Part shown: piece by piece, positions 1-6,273 of the stretch | Layout of the letters: each line of letters opens with the position of its first letter | Position numbering within the stretch: position 1 is the stretch's first letter | Assembly (NCBI GenBank): GCA_025350445.1 | Contig: JANXXV010000707.1 | Coordinates: 1-7,498, forward strand | Direction: 5' to 3' | Length of the DNA stretch: 7,498 nucleotides | Source of the DNA: Bryobacteraceae bacterium | GTDB taxonomy: Bacteria > Acidobacteriota > Terriglobia > Bryobacterales > Bryobacteraceae | The notes under the pieces: generated by a model | Told to the model about the DNA's origin: nothing | Databases searched by the model: none | Seen by the model: the letters and a program-made list of their open reading frames with translations, nothing else | Made by a program: the position numbers and the translations under genes

Positions 1-1554
1 TTTGCGTACGGTCGGGTAGTCGATGCCCAACTGTTCAAGATACGTCCTGTACTTCGTGGGGTCGTAGCGAAGCTTGTTCAACTCAGGCCGGAATCGCTCC
101 ATCTTTTCCTTGTTCAGATACGTGGGCGCCGGCGTCGTTACGGGGATCAGCGATTGCCATTTCACGGTCTTGGTCTGTTCGGCAAAGTAGGCTTTCGCTG
201 CTACCAGAAGCTCCGGTTTGGTCAACAGATCGATGGCGGTCATCGCGTACGCCATTGCCCCGGCGGTGGTTCCTTTGTGCGCGATGGGCGTGGCCATCGC
301 GATGGCGCTCGACCAGTGGTGACCGATGAGGTTGGGGATGTTGCCGGGATAGCGCAGCACAACGGTCGGCAGGTTCCAGGAGACTTCGGCTATATCGTCT
401 GAACCGGCGTTGCCGTGAGTCGGGTCGGGTTCCTTTAGATCGGTAACCGCCGTCCGCAGGCCCTCCGTTTTCGCCTTCAACTCCGCTTGTGCCGCGCGCG
501 CCAGCGTCTGGTCCGCTTCGGTCCAGATTGGCATGCCGACTTTCTGGATATTTGCCTGCAGCGCTTCGGCGATGGGTTTGTTGAAGTGGCCGGGCCATGC
601 CGCGCCGAGCACTTTCTCGGTCATGCTGGTATCCGTCATCATCGCGGCCGCATTGCCGATTTTTGTGCCGATCGCATGCAGGTCGTTGATGCGGTCAAAA
701 TCCCATTCGCGGAAGAAATACCACACCGTGGCCTCCGGCGGCACGACGTTTGGCTGATCGCCGCCGTTGGTGATGACATAGTGCGAGCGCTGTTCGGGGC
801 GGAGATGCTCGCGGCGGAAATTCCAACCGATGTCCATCAGCTCTACCGCGTCCAGCGCGCTGCGTCCCAGCCAAGGGCTGCCTGCCGCGTGAGCGCTCAC
901 TCCGTGAAAACTGTATTGCGTGGAGACCAGGCCCGAGCCGCTGGCGCCGTAGTTGGTGGTGAAATCGTTACTGATGTGGGAGCTTAGCATCACGTCCAGA
1001 TCGTTGAACAGCTTGGCGTTCACCATATAGGTGCGGCTGCCCAGCAGCTCTTCCGCCACTCCCGGATAAAGGCGGATGGTGCCTTGCAGGTGGTTCTTCT
1101 CCATCAGACTCTTCACCACCAGCGCGGCGGTGATGTTCAGGGCCTGGCCTGCGTTGTGGCCTTCGCCGTGCCCCGGTCCGTTGGGAATGAGCGGGTCATG
1201 ATAGGCCACGCCCGGCTTCTGCGAAGTTTCCGGCAGGCCGTCGATATCGGCCATGAAACCGATTACCGGTTTGCCTGTTCCCCAGGATGCCACGAATGCG
1301 GTCGGCATTCCAGCAACTCCGCGGGTGATCTGAAAGCCCTCCTTTTCCAGGATCTTGGTGATATACGCGGACGTTTCGAATTCCTGGTAGCCGAGTTCAG
1401 AGAAGCTGAAGATGGAATCGATCATCTGCTGCGTGAAGACGCGGCGGGCCTCCACCATCTCCACGGCGGCTTGCTTCAACACGTCGTTCGTGGGCGTTTG
1501 CGCGGCGCAAAGGCCGGACAGCAGGAGTGCGGTTAGCAGGGCTCTTGTCGGCAT
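1..1554 (-). CDS. Exported M20-family amidohydrolase, AbgB-like (C-terminus cut by window edge)
   Basis: The frame is open for 518 codons from ATG at 1554 to base 1, with no stop in the window. The start is chosen because it gives a signal peptide (residues 1 to about 19, MPTRALLTALLLSGLCAAQ); no good Shine-Dalgarno precedes it. The protein looks like the M20 metallopeptidase group that includes aminobenzoyl-glutamate hydrolase subunit B. Landmarks are MADIDGLP (101-108), HGEGHN (129-134), GVAEE (165-169, probable general base and metal-ligand glutamates), SHIS (192-195), GVSAHAAGSPWLGRSALDA (218-236, start of the dimerisation domain), GSDDIAEVSWNLPT (384-397) and HHWSS to AHKGT (411-429). 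By family knowledge it is a two-metal hydrolase cleaving an amide bond of an acyl- or aroyl-amino acid; the signal peptide places it in the periplasm or outside. Most family members are cytoplasmic and about 480 residues, so only a short tail is probably missing. The usual metal-binding cysteine of HACGHD is Glu131 here. Fold is secure, substrate unknown. Confidence 0.88.
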   Translation of the reverse strand, partial: MPTRALLTALLLSGLCAAQTPTNDVLKQAAVEMVEARRVFTQQMIDSIFSFSELGYQEFETSAYITKILEKEGFQITRGVAGMPTAFVASWGTGKPVIGFMADIDGLPETSQKPGVAYHDPLIPNGPGHGEGHNAGQALNITAALVVKSLMEKNHLQGTIRLYPGVAEELLGSRTYMVNAKLFNDLDVMLSSHISNDFTTNYGASGSGLVSTQYSFHGVSAHAAGSPWLGRSALDAVELMDIGWNFRREHLRPEQRSHYVITNGGDQPNVVPPEATVWYFFREWDFDRINDLHAIGTKIGNAAAMMTDTSMTEKVLGAAWPGHFNKPIAEALQANIQKVGMPIWTEADQTLARAAQAELKAKTEGLRTAVTDLKEPDPTHGNAGSDDIAEVSWNLPTVVLRYPGNIPNLIGHHWSSAIAMATPIAHKGTTAGAMAYAMTAIDLLTKPELLVAAKAYFAEQTKTVKWQSLIPVTTPAPTYLNKEKMERFRPELNKLRYDPTKYRTYLEQLGIDYPTVRK

Positions 1555-1934
1555 GCTAATTAGTTTAGGGCATGATTCATGGCCGCTGGGAGGGCTTTTG
1601 CCAAGAGAAGCGAGTGAGCGCCGCGCGTAGTTGATTATCGGCCAAAACCCTCACAACGCCTGAAGAACAACCTGGTCGGCCTGGCGTAATCGGTCGAGAC
1701 CTCTTCGAAGCTTGCGCTTTTGGCCAAAAGTTCGAGAACGCCAGTCATACGGATGCGCCGTCCAGGAATTTACCCACGGCCCCCCGCAATTGCCCTATTC
1801 AACGGTGATGCTCTTGAGTCTATCGGCGCTCCTCTAGAACTCCCGGCTGTTCTCATACATACCCTCTAAACGCCGCTCGTTCAACGCCGGTCGCCCCGCG
1901 GTCCACTCCTGCGAACTGATTTTTTGCAATTGCG
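1555..1934. other. Intergenic gap with no supportable gene
   Basis: These 380 bases lie between the small membrane protein stop and the amidohydrolase start, both on the minus strand. I see no convincing coding sequence: a 79-codon minus-strand frame (2073-1834) overlaps the end of the membrane gene out of frame and has no protein-like features. The gap holds a 14-base palindrome at 1717-1730 and a weak hairpin at 1836-1853 (AGAAC paired with GTTCT, 8-base loop). No U-tract terminator and no clear promoter for the amidohydrolase is visible, although the spacing implies that it has its own. Confidence 0.6.
1681..1744. repeat. Imperfect inverted repeat around a 14-base perfect palindrome
   Basis: CTTTTGGCCAAAAG at 1717-1730 equals its own reverse complement. 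It sits in a longer inverted repeat: CTGGCGT (1681-1687) pairs with ACGCCAG (1738-1744), and TCTTCGAA (1702-1709) pairs with TTCGAGA (1731-1737) if one T is bulged. The half-site GGCCAAAA recurs at 1640-1647. The palindrome starts 163 bases upstream of the amidohydrolase start, so an operator for a dimeric regulator is possible. It could equally be part of a 3' structure for the upstream transcript. Function is inferred; only the symmetry is seen. Confidence 0.4.
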
Positions 1935-2513
1935 TTAGACAGATTCCGATGAAGCGAAGAAACCACTCAACCGTTCGAGCAACATAATAACGCCTGGCAT
2001 CGTCATAAGCGCCATCAGCCACGCCAGGAACGTATGTCCCTGACCAATCAGGCTGGGTATGCCGATGAACCAAAGCAGGCAGGGGGTGGGTTCATTTCCG
2101 ATGAATGGCGACGTGCCTTGCGCCGCCTCGTCCAACCAGTGCATGGCATAAAAGCGGAACGGGTTCGACAGAAAGTCGATCGCAGTGCCAAAAAACGAAA
2201 GGATCCCAGCAAGCAGCGCAAAGAACAGGCCGATCACCAGACCAAAGGGGAGCCAGGCGAGCCAGGGATCGGTGAACTCGAAAGTGCTAAGCGCCGGGGC
2301 CCGGCCGCCATTCGGAAACACCCGATAGGCGGTAACGACAATCGATTCGCCGTCTCCGTGCGTTTGTTCGACGTGCCAGTCCGGCGAACGCATCAACGCG
2401 AAGAACTGCCTCACCTGCTGCACGGTTTCGCGGTTCACGGGAGCTCCGCAGATCAGCAGCAGGCGTGCCGCGAATGAGGTAAGACGGTAAATCCATCGGC
2501 TATGCGCCGCCAT
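1935..2513 (-). CDS. Small integral membrane protein of unknown function
   Basis: This is a 192-residue protein that I do not recognise. Residues 1-80 look soluble, with a mildly hydrophobic stretch at about 13-23. A long hydrophobic block follows at about 84-115 (PWLAWLPFGLVIGLFFALLAG onward), then a second at about 143-180 that may span twice. That suggests two or three membrane helices joined by a polar loop with HWLDEAAQG (125-133). The ATG at 2513 is the first start possible after the receptor's TGA, which is in the same frame 12 bases upstream. No Shine-Dalgarno precedes it, so translation may depend on ribosomes finishing the receptor. Met41 (2393) is an alternative start that would remove the N-terminal segment. 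The tight spacing indicates co-transcription with the receptor. No catalytic motif is visible. Confidence 0.62.
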   Translation of the reverse strand: MAAHSRWIYRLTSFAARLLLICGAPVNRETVQQVRQFFALMRSPDWHVEQTHGDGESIVVTAYRVFPNGGRAPALSTFEFTDPWLAWLPFGLVIGLFFALLAGILSFFGTAIDFLSNPFRFYAMHWLDEAAQGTSPFIGNEPTPCLLWFIGIPSLIGQGHTFLAWLMALMTMPGVIMLLERLSGFFASSESV

Positions 2514-2525
2514 TGCTCGATTATT

Positions 2526-5500
2526 TCAAAACAGAAACTTCAAACCGAACTGAATCTGACGCGGATCGCCGGCACTCGTAATGGTGCCCACGGTGCTAGT
2601 CGTTGAAATATTCGTCGCTGGATTCCCGAAGTTCGCGTGATTCGGCATGTTGAAAAACTCCGCGCGGAACTGGCCGGCTATCCGATCCGTGATTGAAAAC
2701 TTCTTCAAGGCGCTCACGTCGAAGATAATGTCACCGGGCCCGAACAGAGCGTTCCGGGCCATATTGCCGTAGGTGAACGGAGACGGCGTGGAGTAACACG
2801 AGGGATCGAACCAGCGATAGCGGCTGCGGCCGGATGCCGAGAGCGATCCGTCACAAGTGGCGTTCGGGCGGCCTCCCCTCCATCCAGTCTGCGTAGCGGT
2901 GTAGGTCAATGAGAACGGCAATCCTGTCCGGAAATAGCTGATGCCTCCAATCTGCCAGCCGCCGGCCGCAATCTGCCCCAAACGCCCAACGCCGCCCAGG
3001 AACTTCTTGCCCTTGCCGAAGGGCAGTTCGTAGGAATACTCGGCAGTGACGACGTGCCGCCGCATTCCATCGGAATTGCCCCGGTCGGCGCGTGCGTTGT
3101 AGCTGTCTTGCGGACCGCCTACCACCGGAGTGTTGTCCAGCGATCGCGTCCACGAATATTCCAGTTGAAATGACAGGCCGTTCGAATAGCGCTGCACCGC
3201 CTCCAACTGTAATTGATGCAGGATGGAATCCCCTCCGCCGGCGAGTATCAGCACATCGGCCCAGGGTTGGAATGGACGATACGGTTGCAAAGCGCCGGAA
3301 ATCTGCTGCTGGGATACGTTGATCTGGTAGTTATACCAAGGCAGATGCGTGCTGTGATTGCCCACATAAGACGCGCGAATCCCCATGTTCTTCAAAACTT
3401 CCCGTTCCACCGTGAAGTTCCACTGGTAGGACTCCGCATTCTTGATATTGCGCTGCACCGCGGTGATGCTGGGATTCGGCGAAAGCTTCCCTCCGCCCGG
3501 GAACGGATTGGCCAACGTCAACGACGGCGCCGGTCCGGGAGTCGATTCGAACGTTTCCGCCAGCAGGAAAGGCGGATTGCTAAACCCCAGTTGGCGGAAG
3601 CCAATGAACACCGGCAGGAAGTTCGTGTAAACGCCGGCCCCCGCGCGGATCACAGTCTTGTTATCGCCGAACGGGCGATACGCGAAGCCCACCCGAGGGC
3701 CCCAATTGTTCTTGTCCGTCTCAATCAGCGTCGACCCCGGCCGCAGTTCCACCGGGTAAGCACTGGCCAGCGCCGCCTGCCCGTATGGGGGCAGCTTGTC
3801 GCCCGCAATGAAAAGCTTCCCGGTCGTTGGATCGAACTGAGACATAATTCCGTCCCGCTCCTTCCAGGGCTTCTGCACCATATAGCGGATTCCGATATTC
3901 AGGCTCAGCCGGGAAGTAATCTGAAAGTCGTCCTGCACGTAGGCGCTATACCGCGTGGAGGAGAGCAGCATCGCCGGACTCCCTGACGAACGGTAAGTCG
4001 TGTTTGCGTCTCCAAGCAGAAAATCGGCGACGGAGTTCGCAGGCGCCGCCGTTGCCGTAGCGCTGGTGAAGCGGCCGCTGAAATCGAATCGGCCCAGTCC
4101 TGCGTTGTTCACCAAACCCGACCCCAGCCCGCCTACGGACGGGTTTGATGCCACCCGGTAGGTGGCGAAGTCGAAGCCGGTCTTGATCGTGTGTTTCCCC
4201 CGGACGATGGTCAGGTTGTCAATGTACTGCGGCGTCAATTGCGGAGATCCCTGCGCGCCGCCGTAATCGCCGATGGAGGTGTAGGAAGTCATATTTACGT
4301 TCGGCAGGCCACCGTAATCAACCGGATAAAGTTGGGGAAACAACGACCGCGGGTCGAAGCCCTTATTCATTCCCTGGCGCACGGATGCGTGCGAAAGAAA
4401 TCCATAGCGCAATTCGTTGATCACCGTCGGGCTGAATGTGCGCGAGTATGTTCCGTTCACGCTCTTGGTCGTATATCCGCCGTTTTCCCACGAACCGTAG
4501 CCAACCGGGTAATTTTGCGCAACGAAGTAAGGATTGCCCTTTGAGTAATTCAGGTTCACGAAAAACGCGTCCTTATCGCTGTACCTGTAATCGGCTCGCA
4601 CGCTGTAACGATAGACGTCGTATTTGTTCGGCACCGAAGTAACGTAGTTCTGCAGTGTGCCGTTCGAAGCACCGGCCTGGTTCGGCGATGGCACTCTACT
4701 CAGAAGCGCCGCCGCGCGTTGATCAATGCGATCGCCCGGAATCCGGTTGTTCGGGAATGGCGCGCCGGACAGGGGATCGACGATGGTTGCCAGTCCGGTG
4801 AAATTGCCGGTCCGCATGGCGTCCGTAGGAAGCGATAAAGCCGACGTAGTGAGCGAACTGCGCTCCAGCAGGTCTTCAAAGCTGCCAAAGTAAAACAGCT
4901 TATTCTTGATGATCGCTCCGCCTGCATTTCCGCCAAGTTCATTGCGGTTGAACGGCGGTTTCGTCTGGCCGGTCTGGAAGAAGTTCTTCGCCGCAAACTC
5001 GCGGTTGCGGTTGAACCACCAAGCCATGCCATGAATATCGTTGGAGCCGGACTTCGTTACCACGGTTACCGACACACCGCTTTCAAATTCGGCCTTCATA
5101 CTATTAGAGTCGATCTTAAACTGGCTGATGGAATCGACGGAAGGCTGGGTTGAAAGGCCGTGTTTATAGGAGTACGCACCGCCTCCGTTTCCAGAATCGT
5201 TATAGCCCACGCCGTCTACGTTGAAGGAAATGCCTCCCCAATAGGGACTGCCGCCGACACGCGGATTGCTGGCGCTATCGGTGCTGACTCCGGCCGAGAT
5301 GCGGATCAGCCGGTCCACCGTTCGTCCATTCAGCGGCACCGTCGTGATGGATTGCGAATCCATGATGTTTCCCAAGGTCGCATTCTCTGAGTTCACCACC
5401 GGAGCCGAAGCCGTCACTTCCACGGTCTGGTTCAGGGCGCCGGGCTCCAGCACCAGATTCACCCGCGCGGAACGGTTTGCCAGCAGCACAATGTCCTTCA

Positions 5501-5780
5501 CCAGCGTCGGCTTGAATCCGGAGAGCTGGGTCTTAACGGAATACGTGCCGGGTGGCAAATTGGTGGAGGTATACTCCCCTGAGCCGCCCACCGCCGCCGG
5601 ATATTCAATCCCGGTTTCCTGGTTGACGATGATCACTGAAGCCGTGGTAATCGCCGCCCCGGAAACATCAGTCAAAGTTCCCAGGACGGATGAGGTGACG
5701 CTCTGTCCCAACAATAAAGCGGCCGCAAGCAGGCCGGCGAGCGTTATACACGCTGTGCGATGCAAACTAGATCTGTTCAA
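2526..5780 (-). CDS. TonB-dependent outer-membrane receptor, Oar-like, with carboxypeptidase-regulatory-like domain
   Basis: This 1,084-residue protein has the layout of the large acidobacterial TonB-dependent receptors. Residues 1 to about 26 are a signal peptide. About 32-112 form a carboxypeptidase-regulatory-like beta-sandwich (VLGTLTDVSGAAI, with LPPGTYSVK at 75-83). About 118-250 form the plug, with VPLNGRTVDRLI (148-159) and VSVTVVTKSGSNDIHG (236-251). The rest is the beta-barrel, ending in an aromatic outer-membrane signature (FGLKFLF). Characteristic barrel segments include NNWGPRVGFAYRPFGD and AEFFNMPNHANFGNP. Length is normal and the frame is intact. By family knowledge it moves a bulky substrate across the outer membrane using TonB-ExbBD energy; these receptors are often assigned to oligosaccharides or peptides, but the substrate cannot be read from sequence. 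No SusD-like partner is present. The start is TTG at 5780, set by an AGGAGG 8 bases upstream and an in-frame TAG five codons upstream. The small membrane protein follows 12 bases after the stop. Confidence 0.95.
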   Translation of the reverse strand: MNRSSLHRTACITLAGLLAAALLLGQSVTSSVLGTLTDVSGAAITTASVIIVNQETGIEYPAAVGGSGEYTSTNLPPGTYSVKTQLSGFKPTLVKDIVLLANRSARVNLVLEPGALNQTVEVTASAPVVNSENATLGNIMDSQSITTVPLNGRTVDRLIRISAGVSTDSASNPRVGGSPYWGGISFNVDGVGYNDSGNGGGAYSYKHGLSTQPSVDSISQFKIDSNSMKAEFESGVSVTVVTKSGSNDIHGMAWWFNRNREFAAKNFFQTGQTKPPFNRNELGGNAGGAIIKNKLFYFGSFEDLLERSSLTTSALSLPTDAMRTGNFTGLATIVDPLSGAPFPNNRIPGDRIDQRAAALLSRVPSPNQAGASNGTLQNYVTSVPNKYDVYRYSVRADYRYSDKDAFFVNLNYSKGNPYFVAQNYPVGYGSWENGGYTTKSVNGTYSRTFSPTVINELRYGFLSHASVRQGMNKGFDPRSLFPQLYPVDYGGLPNVNMTSYTSIGDYGGAQGSPQLTPQYIDNLTIVRGKHTIKTGFDFATYRVASNPSVGGLGSGLVNNAGLGRFDFSGRFTSATATAAPANSVADFLLGDANTTYRSSGSPAMLLSSTRYSAYVQDDFQITSRLSLNIGIRYMVQKPWKERDGIMSQFDPTTGKLFIAGDKLPPYGQAALASAYPVELRPGSTLIETDKNNWGPRVGFAYRPFGDNKTVIRAGAGVYTNFLPVFIGFRQLGFSNPPFLLAETFESTPGPAPSLTLANPFPGGGKLSPNPSITAVQRNIKNAESYQWNFTVEREVLKNMGIRASYVGNHSTHLPWYNYQINVSQQQISGALQPYRPFQPWADVLILAGGGDSILHQLQLEAVQRYSNGLSFQLEYSWTRSLDNTPVVGGPQDSYNARADRGNSDGMRRHVVTAEYSYELPFGKGKKFLGGVGRLGQIAAGGWQIGGISYFRTGLPFSLTYTATQTGWRGGRPNATCDGSLSASGRSRYRWFDPSCYSTPSPFTYGNMARNALFGPGDIIFDVSALKKFSITDRIAGQFRAEFFNMPNHANFGNPATNISTTSTVGTITSAGDPRQIQFGLKFLF

Positions 5781-5788
5781 GGGGCATT

Positions 5789-5794
5789 CCTCCT
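5789..5794 (-). promoter_or_regulatory. Shine-Dalgarno that fixes a TTG start for the receptor
   Basis: On the minus strand this reads AGGAGG, followed by 8 bases (AATGCCCC) and then TTG at 5780. An ATG begins only 1 base after the AGGAGG (5787-5785), but it is too close and out of frame, reaching TAG after six codons. An in-frame TAG at 5795-5793 rules out any start further upstream. Confidence 0.8.
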
Positions 5795-5875
5795 AATCTG
5801 AAGTGAAGCAAATGAGGCAGGTAGGCAACTTGGTTCAGAACGAGGGAACAGACCCGCCAGCGGAACTATTTCAAA

Positions 5876-5881
5876 ATTATA
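5876..5881 (-). promoter_or_regulatory. Candidate -10 box for the receptor transcript
   Basis: The minus strand reads TATAAT, a perfect match to the sigma-70 -10 hexamer, inside an AT-rich patch (GGTATAATTTTGAAAT) that stands out from its GC-rich surroundings. It would give a leader of roughly 90 bases before the TTG start. The hexamer 16 bases upstream (TAAAGG) is a poor -35. A TTGACG lies further upstream but at 33 bases, too far to pair with it. The call therefore rests on the -10 alone. Confidence 0.4.
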
Positions 5882-5952
5882 CCTTGCTGTGAACTTACCT
5901 TTATTCTCAGCCGCCGTCAACGGTTCGCTGGTTGGCGCTCAAACCCGGCAAT

Positions 5953-6125
5953 TGTCCCGCTAAGACGCAGACGCACACATTTGGACGGATGGGCCCGGCC
6001 CCGCGCCGAGGCCCTTGCCTCGGCTTCCCGGATCACAAGCGCAATCCGGGGGGCCGGCTGCACACGCCCGATCCGGATGCCCAGCCAATTTGCGCGCGCT
6101 ATATCCTGCGTCTTAGACGAGGACA
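5953..6125. other. Large branched inverted repeat; candidate structured RNA or palindromic element
   Basis: Folded by hand, 173 bases pair into a long arm capped by two hairpins. The outer stem is TGTCC (5953-5957), CG (5958-5959) and CTAAGACGCAG (5960-5970), paired with CTGCGTCTTAG (6106-6116), CG (6118-6119) and GGACA (6121-6125). That is 18 base pairs with only two bulged A residues. Shorter inner stems are CGCA/TGCG (5972-5975 with 6091-6094), TTGG/CCAA (5981-5984 with 6085-6088), CGGATGGGC (5986-5994) with 6066-6075 around one bulged G, and CCGGCCC (5995-6001) with GGGCCGG (6051-6057). At the tip are two perfect hairpins: GCCGAGGC/GCCTCGGC with a CCTT loop (6005-6024) and CCCGGAT/ATCCGGG with a 10-base loop (6027-6050). 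Pairing works on both strands, so the transcribed strand is undetermined. It could be a non-coding RNA, a read-through barrier before the receptor, or a miniature palindromic element; no flanking target duplication is evident. Confidence 0.6.
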
Positions 6126-6215
6126 GACAGTTCCACGATCAAAACAGGCGATCTGGCTGGGCTCCCGCCAAAAGGGACGCACGGCGATCTCTTCGAGAAC
6201 CAATTTCGCGCGCGT

Positions 6216-6253
6216 CCGGTCCTGCCGGATAACGATGGACGGCGTTGGACCGG
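6216..6253 (-). other. Hairpin just downstream of the response regulator
   Basis: CCGGTCC (6216-6222) pairs with GGACCGG (6247-6253), and inside it GCCG (6224-6227) pairs with CGGC (6240-6243). It begins 20 bases after the regulator stop codon on the transcribed strand, where a 3'-end structure would be expected. The following transcript is GC-rich with no U-run, so this is either a weak or factor-assisted terminator or an RNA-stabilising 3' hairpin. Confidence 0.4.
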
Positions 6254-6273
6254 CCAGCGGCTAATAAGCTCCG

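Larger units (their letters stand above)
5795..6273. other. Long intergenic region, structured but without a supportable gene
   Basis: About 480 bases separate the response regulator stop from the receptor Shine-Dalgarno, unusually long for this compact, co-directional set. Open frames on the plus strand (for example 5932-6264 and 5981-6232) are rich in Arg, Pro and Gly, have no Shine-Dalgarno and show no domain, so I do not call them genes. The contents are a receptor leader and -10 candidate (5795-5881), a large branched inverted repeat (5953-6125) and a hairpin just after the regulator (6216-6253). No T-run follows either structure, so neither looks like a standard intrinsic terminator. 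Confidence 0.6.

Noticed and set aside
487..987. A 166-codon plus-strand frame, and a 171-codon minus-strand frame at 83-598, over the amidohydrolase.
   Set aside because: Both are antisense or shifted shadows of the continuous amidohydrolase frame, which carries clear family motifs throughout.
1926..1933. GCAATTGC palindrome next to a run of A/T just past the membrane protein stop, considered as a terminator.
   Set aside because: The stem is too short with no loop, and on the transcribed strand it is followed by A residues rather than U residues.
1834..2073. A 79-codon minus-strand frame, possibly a frameshifted continuation of the small membrane protein.
   Set aside because: It overlaps the end of the membrane gene out of frame, has no Shine-Dalgarno, domain or hydrophobic pattern that continues the gene, and the 192-residue frame ends cleanly on its own.
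3213..3986. A 257-codon plus-strand open frame opposite the receptor.
   Set aside because: It is antisense to a fully conserved receptor barrel region and shows no protein-family features.
5886..5899. A GG-N10-GC pattern on the minus strand (GGTAAGTTCACAGC) upstream of the receptor, resembling a sigma-54 promoter next to a sigma-54 activator gene.
   Set aside because: Only the invariant GG and GC and a few other positions match TGGCACG-N4-TTGCA. This pattern is expected about once per 256 positions by chance, and a better sigma-70-like TATAAT lies a few bases away.
5958..5975. Resemblance of CGCTAAGACGCAGACGC to the degenerate GCAAAGACGC-type repeats found in many bacterial intergenic regions.
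   Set aside because: There is only one short copy and no tandem array; the segment is better explained as the outer arm of the inverted repeat.
6167..6200. GCCAAAAG and TTCGAGAAC occur here in the same order as at 1723-1739, suggesting a shared dispersed repeat.
   Set aside because: The two words are adjacent in one copy and 17 bases apart in the other, with no further similarity, so two short matches do not establish a repeat family.
5932..6264. Plus-strand open frames of 110 and 83 codons in the long intergenic region.
   Set aside because: They run through the branched inverted repeat, are rich in Arg, Pro and Gly as expected from non-coding GC-rich DNA, and have no ribosome-binding site or recognisable domain.
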